Positions 22,101 through 29,559 of a stretch of 64,000 nucleotides of DNA are shown in pieces. Source of the stretch: Oscillospiraceae bacterium (GTDB lineage Bacteria; Bacillota; Clostridia; Oscillospirales; Oscillospiraceae); the NCBI GenBank assembly GCA_910575505.1, contig CAJTFK010000021.1, forward strand, positions 1 to 64,000. Direction: 5' to 3'. The notes under the pieces were generated by a model. That model was not told the origin of the DNA. It worked only from the letters and a program-made list of their open reading frames with translations, and made no database searches. Each line of letters opens with the position of its first letter. The first letter of the stretch is position 1. The position numbers and the translations under genes are program-made.

Positions 22101-24713
22101 TTGACGTTTGTAAACTATAAGGAATCCAGCATCGTTATCAAGAAATATATTGAGGGTACTACGCTTCCGCTGGAGGGTGCGACGTTTGAAGTCCAAATCG
22201 AAGGCGAGATTCTTGGCACGTTCAAGAGTGGCCCGGATGGTACGATTGAGATTACGCCAGACGTGTATGGAAAATTCTTGCAGAAATACGGCTGGACCAA
22301 TCGTTCCAGTTGGACAATCGGCGTCCGCGAAGTAACTCCGCCCGCTGGATACCTGCTCAGTGACGACCAGTGGCAGTTTGCGGAGCTGCATCAGGGTGAA
22401 ATTCTCAAAGAGTTCGTTTTCGAGGATATTCCGTATCCCGAAATCCAAATCATGAAGCGCGATACGAACACTCGCGAGCCTCTGGCTGGTGCAACGTTTG
22501 AAGTCATGGTTGACGGTCATTCTATCGGCGATTATACGACCGGCGATGATGGTATGATTACCATTAACTATGAATCTTACAAGCGCTTCTTGGGCGACGA
22601 GGGCACCGACGACGGCTATTCTGACAAGAAATTGTTCGACATTTCCATCCGGGAGAAAACCGCTCCCGAGGGCTATCTGATTGATGACAATGGCTGGCAG
22701 GTCAAGCCGCTGTATCGCAGCCAAAGCCCGTTGGTTTTTGAAGCTAACGATACGAAGTATCCTGAAATCTGGGTGCGCAAAATCGACCATGAAACCGGCG
22801 AGCCTCTTGCTGGCATGACTTTTGAAGTCGAAATCGACGGCAAGAAGTTAAACGCTCAGTGGACAACGACCGAAGAAGATGTCGTTGAACGCGAGGGCTG
22901 GCATAAAATCACGTTCGAAGAATACAAAGAATTCTTGAACACCCAGGGCGGCAATGAGCTTGACGAGCGCGGCTATACGATTAAAGTTACGGAGACGTCT
23001 GCGCCGCAATTTTACAACAAAGACCGCCAGCTTGGTTCTGAATCCGGTGCGGATTACACGATTGTCCGGCAGTTAAATTCTAACTCCAGCCGTGTCGAGT
23101 TTACTTTCGAAGATACCCATTATCGGTCTTTGAAAGTCCGCAAAATTGACTCTGAAACCCAATGGCCTTTGCTTGGCGCAGAGTTCACGCTCAAGCTTAT
23201 TCGTCTGGAAAACCAGGACCTGAACGCAAGTCAGCCGAATGGCTGGGGCGACGGTGTTTCTAAAGTCGGTAAGACGAACGACCAGGGCGAATACGTGTTC
23301 GAAAACCTGCCCAATGGCGAATATTTATTAACCGAAACACATGCTCCGCAGGGTTATCATGGCATTGATGACACGGATACGACTAAGCGCGGTTATTGGA
23401 CTGATACAAGACTTCCTGGCAGCCGGACTATTGTTATTACGTCCAGCTCCGGTTCCGACGGTGCCGGTGGTAATCCTGACGCGGCAAACCGTGTTATTGA
23501 GTACACGTATGCCAACGAGCCCAAGTCCGGTATCAAAATCTTCAAAAAAGATGGTGTGACCGGGCATTCCATTGAAGGCGCGAGATTCAGAATCACGCCG
23601 CTGTCTCCTCTGGAAGAAGCCTCCTGGGAAGAAGTCACGGATTCTAACGGTCTGATTGTTATCGAGAACGATTTGAAGTACGGCACTTACATGATTGAGG
23701 AACTTGAAGTTCCTGCTCCTTATCATGTGGACCATACGCCTCAGTATATCGAGCTCAATGACCAGCATGACGCGTATTCTGTGACGTTTAACAACTATGC
23801 CGACGGCATGGTGTATATTCGGAAACTGGATTCCAAGACCGGTCTGCCGGTTGCCGGAGCCCGGTTCGAAATCCGGAAAGCCGACGGTACGCTGCTGGAT
23901 GACACGCTGATTACCGGCGTCGACGGCTATATCGACTATGGCCCGCTGGTTCCCGGTGAGAGCTATGTCGTGACTGAAATTGAGGCGCCTCCCGGATATA
24001 CGATTTCTAATCCCAGTGTGCAGCCGTTTACTGTTCCTGAAAATGCGTCCGGCTGGGTCAAGAGCCTGATTTTCAAAGATGACCCGCTGTGCAATCTGTG
24101 GTTGCGCAAAATTGATGCTGAAACCGGCCTCGGTCTGCAAGGCGCCGTGTTCGAGATTCGTACTGGCGAAGGCACTATCATTCGCCAGAATGAAGTCACT
24201 GACCAACAGGGTTATGTGAAAGTCGACGGCCTTATCGAGGGCAGCTATATTGTCCGCGAGACCAAAGCCCCGAACGGCTATATGCTGGACGATTCCGACC
24301 ATCATGTGGTTCTGCGTTCCGGTCAGACAGAAGTCGTTTTGATTGAGAACACAAAGCCGGGCGGACTCGTGATTTACAAAATTGACGCCGCCACAAAGCA
24401 GCCCCTGGAAGGTGCTGTGTTCCAGCTGTATGACATCAACGATACGCCGATTGGCGCTCCTGTGAAGACCGGCAAAGACGGTTATGCCCGTTGGGCTGAT
24501 TTGACTCCCGGCCAGTATCAGGTTGAAGAAATTACTGCGCCCGATGGCTATCAGCGTACAACTGGCCGCAGAAAGTTCGAAGTGAAAGAGTTCAATTCTA
24601 TCACTTATGAATGGCCGAACGCTGAGGAAGCGACGATTACGATTTATAAGCGCGACGGCGAGACGCTGCTGCCTCTGGGCGGGGCGGAGTTCGAGATTCG
24701 CAAAACAAAATGA
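19182..24713 (+). CDS. Giant thioester/Cna-B adhesin with embedded D-Ala-D-Ala dipeptidase domain
   Basis: 1843 aa from GTG 19182 (TTG 19176 also possible; GTG aligns with the paralogue). A signal peptide (RGMAMLLACLCIITLVPIEAFA) is followed by a thioester-type domain with Cys in IAFCANHHKR and Gln in IQTIVWELI. About eleven complete Cna-B/SpaA repeats follow (for example VKKVDGDGNPLSGAEF, IMKRDTNTREPLAGATF, YKIDAATKQPLEGAVF), many with ExxAPxGY ends. Between the second and third repeats (about residues 440-740) sits an M15 VanX-like domain: YDAYRPFDVQKK, the zinc motif SNHQRGTAAD, and EWWHFDD. A Gly/Ser/Thr tract separates it from the next repeat. The last repeat stops at FEIRKTK; no LPxTG or membrane anchor follows. 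It is expected to be exposed and adhesive, possibly trimming D-Ala-D-Ala ends. Confidence 0.8.
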   Translation: MQKYFSKLKRGMAMLLACLCIITLVPIEAFAADGGSSFPQTIKCLKSPPMDQGFSIPGISSGDRGLLHIFTFEVNGVPTIAFCANHHKRMNDSMEGKTYTFSRIIDDPLLKAFLSYYYFLVNKNGWPVEQPPKSQCGNEMIENGWIQTIVWELITNGSAYKHCLELDFEAKKACVESGGNPGNIKFGLSDAGFSEMLNLAKARLKGYKAVNGTYIKSDRAEQFGWSDEYECVDLMTAYLGAAMSGQYGNWTFAMYNAPDSAFQPMIVPIPPDADNPEGIWAKVKKVDGDGNPLSGAEFKFSFTTPTTGEQVAGTATTGSDGYAYIQISSTQLGGQSQAEIFAQETKAPAGYQLITTTVSGTGTTAANNERSTAVDLAVGGVVNTPPPPPGPPTDIIRKIDSRTKQGVGPATFHFEGNSQGGVGTGGSAAAASLSALAVQYAAAGNFEMEVAGSTGFVGCDLPIKLTDGSTKTLKAGTAFTILSENGKTWAVRTSEANGSLEGLVDNTYCMINLPDVLPSIEYDILNANSAKYAVGNLPLSGVTGENLYGNLKMPNARLGRDEYIVPIMYATAKKWAAVQNALTASGDGLIFYDAYRPFDVQKKVKAAVDLVEKKPEYSALLTDSNGWHKGWFISQNISNHQRGTAADVGLKSARNSMPSQIHDLSINGVVYNKPSQNPPESDLKASVKNNAGAMKLHTTCMNAGLSPLASEWWHFDDDATQAVVKTRNTGGFYVSECLSTAPDKAEEEGGSGSSATTPTPGGSGSGSGTGSGSGTGSGTGTGSGSGTGSGSGSGGMTGSSTTGSSGPSMGYVSHDMDTDENGNLAIQWWDPTGDNYIAPGDYTVTEKTPPPGYKLDTTARHLTLGFDADGNPMHSGNLEFANDPLRRIKIKKVSADGEPLAGAQFDIYRNGQKVGSEETGSDGTFVWAGDGGLEDGYYTFIETSPPPGYLLPLENEHSIWLEASDIHDDMEVMLTFVNYKESSIVIKKYIEGTTLPLEGATFEVQIEGEILGTFKSGPDGTIEITPDVYGKFLQKYGWTNRSSWTIGVREVTPPAGYLLSDDQWQFAELHQGEILKEFVFEDIPYPEIQIMKRDTNTREPLAGATFEVMVDGHSIGDYTTGDDGMITINYESYKRFLGDEGTDDGYSDKKLFDISIREKTAPEGYLIDDNGWQVKPLYRSQSPLVFEANDTKYPEIWVRKIDHETGEPLAGMTFEVEIDGKKLNAQWTTTEEDVVEREGWHKITFEEYKEFLNTQGGNELDERGYTIKVTETSAPQFYNKDRQLGSESGADYTIVRQLNSNSSRVEFTFEDTHYRSLKVRKIDSETQWPLLGAEFTLKLIRLENQDLNASQPNGWGDGVSKVGKTNDQGEYVFENLPNGEYLLTETHAPQGYHGIDDTDTTKRGYWTDTRLPGSRTIVITSSSGSDGAGGNPDAANRVIEYTYANEPKSGIKIFKKDGVTGHSIEGARFRITPLSPLEEASWEEVTDSNGLIVIENDLKYGTYMIEELEVPAPYHVDHTPQYIELNDQHDAYSVTFNNYADGMVYIRKLDSKTGLPVAGARFEIRKADGTLLDDTLITGVDGYIDYGPLVPGESYVVTEIEAPPGYTISNPSVQPFTVPENASGWVKSLIFKDDPLCNLWLRKIDAETGLGLQGAVFEIRTGEGTIIRQNEVTDQQGYVKVDGLIEGSYIVRETKAPNGYMLDDSDHHVVLRSGQTEVVLIENTKPGGLVIYKIDAATKQPLEGAVFQLYDINDTPIGAPVKTGKDGYARWADLTPGQYQVEEITAPDGYQRTTGRRKFEVKEFNSITYEWPNAEEATITIYKRDGETLLPLGGAEFEIRKTK

Positions 24714-24824
24714 ATTTTTGGAAGATACACTGATTGCCTGTATGGTAATCAGTTTTATTATATAGTCTCCTTTCTTTTCCTTGTTTTTCTCACGGCAAAG
24801 CAGAAGATTTTCAGAGCAGGGTCA

Positions 24825-25076
24825 GGGGGACGATTAACCGTCCCCCTTCCTGCTTTGCTGGGGATACGCCGGGGGCTTGCCGTGAGGAAAACAAAAATCG
24901 TGCCGTGCGGACGCAATAATCCCAACACGACACGATATATCATAGCAACACAGCGGTTTCCCCTTGCCAAAGATTCCAGCAGAGGGTATAATAAGCCCGT
25001 GGTGCGTTTTATCGTTGTGTGGACAAGAGCGATTTGTCCGCATAGTCTCAGGAGGGTTGCCGCCCTCCTGGGACAC
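24825..25076. other. Hairpin-rich intergenic region, possible oriT
   Basis: GGGGGACG/CGTCCCCC at 24825-24846 may terminate the adhesin transcript. Next come an 11-bp imperfect inverted repeat (24897-24907 with 24926-24936), GTGGACAA/TTGTCCGC (25019-25041) and CAGGAGGG/CCCTCCTG (25049-25070). Overlapping small frames on both strands lack SD and protein character. A transfer origin is a possibility, but no nick-site family was recognised. Confidence 0.4.
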
Positions 25077-25158
25077 CGCACTATTCAGTTTTCCTCACTC
25101 GTTATTGTACGCTTATGACTCTGAAATAGCAAGCCCCATTTATAAGATTTGCAAAAGC

Positions 25159-25204
25159 AAGACGCCTCTTCCCGGATTGCTCCAGGTGAAGGCGTCTTTT
25201 CTTC
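25159..25204 (+). terminator. Intrinsic terminator
   Basis: AAGACGCC (25159-25166) and GGCGTCTT (25191-25198), then TTTCTTCT. It ends rightward transcription from the adhesin side. Confidence 0.6.
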
Positions 25205-25213
25205 TGCCCATCT

Positions 25214-25296
25214 TTAACCGAATATAGTCTTTTCTTTCCCCGTCCCCTGCGGGGCCGGGGAAAATAGTCTTTCTCCGCCCGGCCCCGCAGGGGCCG
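25214..25296. repeat. GC hairpin modules with ATAGTCTTT linkers, site C (inverted)
   Basis: Complementary orientation of sites A and B: TATAGTCTTTTC, a CCCCGTCCCCTGCGGGGCCGGGG hairpin (given as CCCCGTCCCC and GGGGCCGGGG), AAAATAGTCTTTCT, then CCGGCCCC/GGGGCCGG. It lies about 550 bp beyond the 3' end of the leftward VirD4-like gene. Confidence 0.65.
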
Positions 25297-25394
25297 GAAA
25301 TACACTCTGAGGGTTCGCATGAAGCCGGACAAGAAGCCGAAAAACTTTTCGGAAAAGCCTTATACAACTTATACGCTTCAAGACACGGCAACGG

Positions 25395-25818
25395 CCAGAA
25401 TGAATCCATCAGGTCAAATAGAAGCCAGAATAAATCCATCAGGCCAAAATGAAACCATAAGGCCAAAGCCGAACCAGAAAGCATGTGAAAGCGCACGGAG
25501 GGCTGTCTGCGTCACATCCCCTTATGCCCTTCCGTGGATTTTGGGTGTTTTAGTGGTAAATAAACAATTTGCGTTGAAAACGCCTGATATATCAGTCGAA
25601 AAAGGTGTTCAACTTTTTTTCAGAATGCGAAAAAAGAGTACAACATTCTTGAACTTTGTTGAACAATGGTTTCAATTGTTCGCATTTTTCAACAGATTGA
25701 ATTCCCCAAAAGTTGTACAATTTTGACCCTCCGGTGACGCAGCTTGGCACCGAGTATAAGCCGCTGATTGTAAACCCAAAATGGAACCATTGGACAAAAC
25801 AAAACCCCAAAGGAACCA
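25395..25818 (+). repeat. Cluster of degenerate 14-mers (iteron-like)
   Basis: CCAGAATGAATCCA (25395), CCAGAATAAATCCA (25425), CCAAAATGAAACCA (25444), CCAAAGCCGAACCA (25463), CCAAAATGGAACCA (25776) and CCCCAAAGGAACCA (25805); exact copies of the fifth are at 14123 and 14145. The rest of 25300-25846 is AT-rich with no supported gene. Binding sites for a replication or transfer protein are a reasonable guess. Confidence 0.45.
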
Positions 25819-25846
25819 TTCTGACCGGGCGGCAGCTGATGCCCGG

Positions 25847-27157
25847 CTAGAATGGAAGCTCACAGAATTCCGTCTCATCTTCTATTATCAGTTTTTCCAG
25901 TTCTCGCAATTCTCGCTCGCGTTTGAGGGCGAGTCTTTGCATCCGGCGATACAGGGGGTGCTCTTTCAGGTCATACTTCTGAACAGCCTTGGGCGCTTCG
26001 CCTCGCGTGAACAGCCACGCGTCATCCAGAGGCATGTTCAGAACCGTATTGACGGACTTGTTGGCCTTGGTCGCGATATATCGGGCGGTCTCCACGTCCT
26101 GGCCTCCAAGATACAGGAGATGGTCGCAGTTATTGACAATCGTCATGGCCTTGTTATGGCCGTAGCTGGCCTCCAGCTGGGACAGGCTTTGAAGAATCAC
26201 GCTGACGGAGATTTCACGGGACCGGATGACCGATATAATCTTGTCAAAGTCCGGAATATAGCTATCAGCCCCAGCGGCAAAGTCATCCAGAATTAGCCGG
26301 ACCGGGACTTTCAGGCGATTGTTTTTGCTCTCATCCGCAGAGTTGCAGAGCACATGAAGAATCTGGGTGTAAAGCAAAGCCGTCAGCCGCCCCATGGAGC
26401 TGTCCGTGTCAGAGATATGGACAAATACAGCCGCCTTACGCTCACCGATGCCGGAAAGGTCGACTTTATACGGATGGTCCAGCAGAGACTGCACCCCGGA
26501 GAGTGTGAAAGTCGAGAACTTCTCGGCCAGGATGCTCTGAATACTCGCGTATGTCCTGTCGGATTTTTGGGTCATACGGAACATCTGGTATTGCACCGCC
26601 GCAAGGCACTCCGGGTTTATCTCGACCAGCTCACTCATCAGCTGGTCGAACTTGCCGGAACCCATCTCGCGAAACAGCCGGGTAACGCTGCTCATGGTGC
26701 GCTCTTCGTCCGGCAATTGCTCCATCACATAGCCAATCATACAGGCCAGCATAGACCGGGCGGCAAGCTCCCAGTAGGGGTCGCGCTGGTTTTCAAGAGG
26801 CACCAGTGCCGCAGCAGCAGTCATTACGTCCTGTTCGTGGCATTTGCCGGAGGACATACGGATATAGTCAAGCGGGTTATATCCGTTCGGAGACTTCTCA
26901 CAGTCGGCCAAGTTGATTTCCATAACCGCATAGCCGCGATTTTCGAGAAGTGGGCGAACCTGCTGGCAAAGATTGCCCTTGGTGTCTGTGATTACAAGGC
27001 TTTCGCCGGACTGCAAGAGATTGGGCAGCACATAGCCCCTGGTCTTGCCGGAACCGGACGGGCCTATAATCAGGTCATTGTTGTTCAGGCCCGTGGTCCA
27101 GGTGTCGTTGCTGATACACTGGTCACGGGCCAGGATACGGCAGGATTTGTTTTTCAT
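25847..27157 (-). CDS. VirD4/TraG-type coupling ATPase lacking the membrane domain
   Basis: 436 aa; ATG 27157 with SD AGAGGTG. Walker A is GPSGSGKTRG (about residue 33), preceded by TGLNNNDLIIG. SLVITDTKGNL and GYNPLDYIR are the signatures of VirD4-like conjugation ATPases of Clostridia (CD1115-like), Walker B is VPVRLILDDFA, and YLGGQD is near the C-terminus. Family members usually have about 600 aa and two N-terminal membrane helices; here the protein starts just before the nucleotide site, so it would be soluble. The gene follows the ClpP-like gene by 16 bp in one operon. It may couple DNA to a transfer channel encoded elsewhere, or act as a cytoplasmic motor. Confidence 0.85.
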   Translation of the reverse strand: MKNKSCRILARDQCISNDTWTTGLNNNDLIIGPSGSGKTRGYVLPNLLQSGESLVITDTKGNLCQQVRPLLENRGYAVMEINLADCEKSPNGYNPLDYIRMSSGKCHEQDVMTAAAALVPLENQRDPYWELAARSMLACMIGYVMEQLPDEERTMSSVTRLFREMGSGKFDQLMSELVEINPECLAAVQYQMFRMTQKSDRTYASIQSILAEKFSTFTLSGVQSLLDHPYKVDLSGIGERKAAVFVHISDTDSSMGRLTALLYTQILHVLCNSADESKNNRLKVPVRLILDDFAAGADSYIPDFDKIISVIRSREISVSVILQSLSQLEASYGHNKAMTIVNNCDHLLYLGGQDVETARYIATKANKSVNTVLNMPLDDAWLFTRGEAPKAVQKYDLKEHPLYRRMQRLALKRERELRELEKLIIEDETEFCELPF

Positions 27158-27173
27158 CTATTCACCTCTTTTC

Positions 27174-27752
27174 TCAAAATCTCTCTATTACTCGGTCCGC
27201 CAGCCCCCAGGCGACGGCCTCGCTGGCATTAAAATAGGAATTCGTCGCGGTCTTGCTCAGGACGTCCTCCAGGCTGTGGCCTGTATGCTTGGCGAGAATC
27301 CTGCCCATGGTTTCACGGGTCTGCATCAGGTCTTTTGCAACGCTGTCAAGTTTCAGGGCGCTGCCGCCGATACTGCCGGAGATAACCGGGTCGTGAATCA
27401 AAATACGGGCATGGGGCAGGATTTCCCGCTTGGCTCCGGATGCAAACAGAACAGCCGCCATACTCGCCGCCATGCCAACACAGACGGTCTTGACCGGACA
27501 GGAGACGGCCTGCATGGCGTCATACATGGCAAGTCCGCTGCTAACTTCTCCGCCGGGGCTGTTGATATACAGGGTGATTTCGCCAGTGGGGTCCTCTATG
27601 GAAAGGAAGTGCAGCTGGACGATGATACTGTTGGCAGTCTCAGCGTCAATCTCCCCGGTGCAGTAGATTTCCCGGCGGCGAAAAAGTGCGTCCTGGAGGG
27701 GGATGCAAACAGTACCCTCGCAGGTCTCTTTGATGATATTGGGTGTAGTCAT
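27174..27752 (-). CDS. ClpP-like protease subunit with altered catalytic triad
   Basis: 192 aa; ATG 27752 after AGGAGG (MTTPNIIKETC). The ClpP fold is clear: ITLYINSPGGEVSSGLAMYD oxyanion region, nucleophile Ser in GMAASMAAVLF, His in ILIHDP, and the C-terminal NASEAVAWGLAD. In ClpP the triad Asp lies in a segment such as ERDTERD; the aligned stretch here is LSKTATN, so the Asp appears to be replaced (Lys, or Asn a few residues on). Some ClpP paralogues tolerate Asn at that site. It is directly upstream of the VirD4-like ATPase. Function is open: a regulated peptidase, a scaffold, or a head-maturation-type protease relic. Confidence 0.8.
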   Translation of the reverse strand: MTTPNIIKETCEGTVCIPLQDALFRRREIYCTGEIDAETANSIIVQLHFLSIEDPTGEITLYINSPGGEVSSGLAMYDAMQAVSCPVKTVCVGMAASMAAVLFASGAKREILPHARILIHDPVISGSIGGSALKLDSVAKDLMQTRETMGRILAKHTGHSLEDVLSKTATNSYFNASEAVAWGLADRVIERF

Positions 27753-27954
27753 GTTACCTCCTGAGAGTAGTCGAAGATGGTAGCATAAGCCCAAGGCCAG
27801 GACCGCCCGCCGGAGGCGGGCGATCCTGGCCTTGGGGGTGCCTTGTGAGAGGGGGCGAAATTCTTATATGACGGCGGCTACGCTGACAGCCCCCCTAATC
27901 GCTGCACAAGCACTTTCCAGGCCACGCAGAAGCCGCTTATCCGTACCCTTTCAT
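27753..27954. other. Short intergenic region with GC hairpin
   Basis: About 27788-27832 holds an inverted repeat (AAGGCCAGGA...TCCTGGCCTT) around CCCGCCGGAGGCGGGC, probably a terminator or processing hairpin between the ClpP-like gene and the upstream genes. Confidence 0.5.
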
Positions 27955-28605
27955 TCAGGGAAGGGCCGCGAACGGCTCCACCAGAATTTTATACAGCAGG
28001 GCCGTTCGCTCCCGGGAGGGATAACAGTTGAATTTGCAAACCGCCTCCTGAAACTGGGTCTTCTTATCGCGCATGTGGGGCTGGATATGGCCCAGGTAGA
28101 TGTCCATGACCTGTTCATCTCCGGTGAGGGCCCATACACCCAAGAAAAACCTCCAGATGGGAAGACGGTTACAGTTGTAGGGAGGCCCCGCGATTGTTCC
28201 GACATGCTCCAAACGGCTCGCGAGATTCTCTTGCCGGGACTGGTGAGATGCGATTTTTTTGGGCTTGCAATATGGAAGCATGGCCGGGTTATGCGCGTCG
28301 TAGGCCCTTTGAATTTTGATAATAGGTGAGGCAAGGGCTTTGACAACCCGCTCTTTGTCCTTCGGCTTCATCTGACCGGCGGATACAAGCTCAGTGATAA
28401 CTTTTGCTGTCTCCTGATACGGCAGGTCTTCGCGCACTTCCGTGTGCATCTGTAAGTCGCAAAAGGTATTGTAGTTACCTATGTATTTTGCGATGGGCAT
28501 CCGGGCCATGCTCTGAACGATAAAGCCGTCATACTCCGGGTGCGCGGCCTCACTCTCGCTCAGCCTGTTCAGGCGGTCAGCCAGGGAAATTTTTTTAGTC
28601 TCCAT
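27955..28605 (-). CDS. Hypothetical element protein (216 aa)
   Basis: Not recognised. ATG 28605 (METKKISLADRLNRLSESEA) has SD AAAGGAGG; the frame upstream overlaps the next gene. The product is mostly helical, without signal peptide or membrane segments. Two cysteines (YNTFCDL, LPYCKPK) and a His/Gln-rich segment occur. A Trp/Phe-rich stretch (LPIWRFFLGVWALTGDEQVM) precedes a C-terminal helical part. It overlaps 28595-28870 by 11 bases, so it is translationally coupled in the leftward operon that includes SSB and ClpP-like proteins. Confidence 0.65.
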   Translation of the reverse strand: METKKISLADRLNRLSESEAAHPEYDGFIVQSMARMPIAKYIGNYNTFCDLQMHTEVREDLPYQETAKVITELVSAGQMKPKDKERVVKALASPIIKIQRAYDAHNPAMLPYCKPKKIASHQSRQENLASRLEHVGTIAGPPYNCNRLPIWRFFLGVWALTGDEQVMDIYLGHIQPHMRDKKTQFQEAVCKFNCYPSRERTALLYKILVEPFAALP

Positions 28606-28870
28606 GCTTGTCCTCCTTTCGGATGAATACAGGGTCGTGGCCAGTTCGGGGAATCCCTCCGGGCCAGTGGCCGCCGGTCGAACAGTCCCACTCGATGCTG
28701 CCGTTCTCAAGCCGCCGGACCCGATGGGCGATTAGCGTCCAGCCGTCCGTCTCCCGGACCATAACAGCGGTCTCGCTGTCGATACGCCGGGTACAGCGAT
28801 AGGCAGAGCTGTTATTGTTCATGTAGATTCTGCCCTCCACGGGGTCAATCAGCTGGGGATATTTTTTCAT
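28595..28870 (-). CDS. Hypothetical small protein (91 aa)
   Basis: Not recognised. ATG 28870 follows AAGGAGAAG. The sequence has strand-like alternation (YRCTRRIDSETAVMVRETDGW, given in parts: YRCTRRIDSE, TAVMVRETDG) and two Cys; a small beta protein is likely. The 3' end overlaps the start of 27955-28605 by 11 bases, and it lies 63 bp from the SSB gene, so it belongs to the same operon. Confidence 0.6.
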   Translation of the reverse strand: MKKYPQLIDPVEGRIYMNNNSSAYRCTRRIDSETAVMVRETDGWTLIAHRVRRLENGSIEWDCSTGGHWPGGIPRTGHDPVFIRKEDKHGD

Positions 28871-28933
28871 GCCGGCTTCTCCTTGATAAAAAGTCAGGGG
28901 AGGCTATACGCCCCCCCCGTTGGTATTTTCGGT

Positions 28934-29305
28934 TTAGGACGCCCAAGGAAGTTGGCCCTCATCCGTATCCCCCTGAGCCTCGGCGGGCTTGGAATCGGCG
29001 AAGTAGACGCTCTCGGCCACGATTTCGACGGAGACACGCTTGTTGCCGTCGCGGTCAGTCCACTGGCGGGTCTGGAGGCGGCCATCCAGCAGGACCTTGC
29101 GGCCCTTCTCGAAATATTTGCAAAGGAACTCGGCGGTCCCGCGCCAGGCAACGGCGTCGAAAAAGTCAGTGGCTCTCTCGCCGGACTGGTCGGCGAAGTC
29201 CCGCTCGACGGCAATACGGGCGTTGCAGACGGCAATCCCGCTCTGGGTACGGCGAAGCTCGGGGTCAGCGCACAGACGGCCCATGATAGTCACTTTGTTC
29301 AGCAT
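28934..29305 (-). CDS. ssb: Single-stranded DNA-binding protein
   Basis: 123 aa. An OB-fold SSB: MLNKVTIMGRLCADPELRRT start, then NARIAVERDF, FFDAVAWRGTAEFLCKYFEKG, RKVLLDGRLQTRQW and SVEIVAESVYF. The C-terminal tail is short and acidic (DTDEGQLPWAS) and diverges from the usual DDDIPF tip, although it keeps acidic residues and a hydrophobic end. It coats single-stranded element DNA during replication or transfer. Conjugative elements often carry their own SSB. A short upstream AT stretch provides a weak SD. Confidence 0.9.
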   Translation of the reverse strand: MLNKVTIMGRLCADPELRRTQSGIAVCNARIAVERDFADQSGERATDFFDAVAWRGTAEFLCKYFEKGRKVLLDGRLQTRQWTDRDGNKRVSVEIVAESVYFADSKPAEAQGDTDEGQLPWAS

Positions 29306-29559
29306 AGATTTTTACCTCACAATCACAAATTTTTGAGCTTATCACTCTGTCATCGAGACTCCTGGACCGGCTTGCCGGTCAAACCCGTCTCTTTCGTCAT
29401 ATCATCTGACGCCAGCCCTGCGCTGGCGTTCCGTGGGCCAGATACCAGGGGTCAGTTTTTTGCAAAGGGGGCACTGCGAAAAGGTTCTCTCCTTTCCTTC
29501 TGTTGTCTGTGAGAATTGAAATATAGAATTTGTTTGATTAGCTATATGGGATTTGCAAT
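29306..29559. other. Intergenic region with two hairpins
   Basis: GACCGGC-TT-GCCGGTC (about 29370-29386) and ACGCCAGC-CCT-GCGCTGGCGT (about 29410-29430) stand between the 29560-30522 gene and ssb, likely attenuating read-through. No gene. Confidence 0.5.

Noticed and set aside
24758..25118. Three overlapping 80-107 codon frames on both strands
   Set aside because: They lie across hairpins, share the same DNA, and none has an SD or family resemblance.
25319..25726. A 135-codon frame with NPSGQ repeats
   Set aside because: The repeated peptides come from the 14-mer iteron-like DNA; only a weak SD, no recognisable domain, and AT-rich low-complexity remainder.
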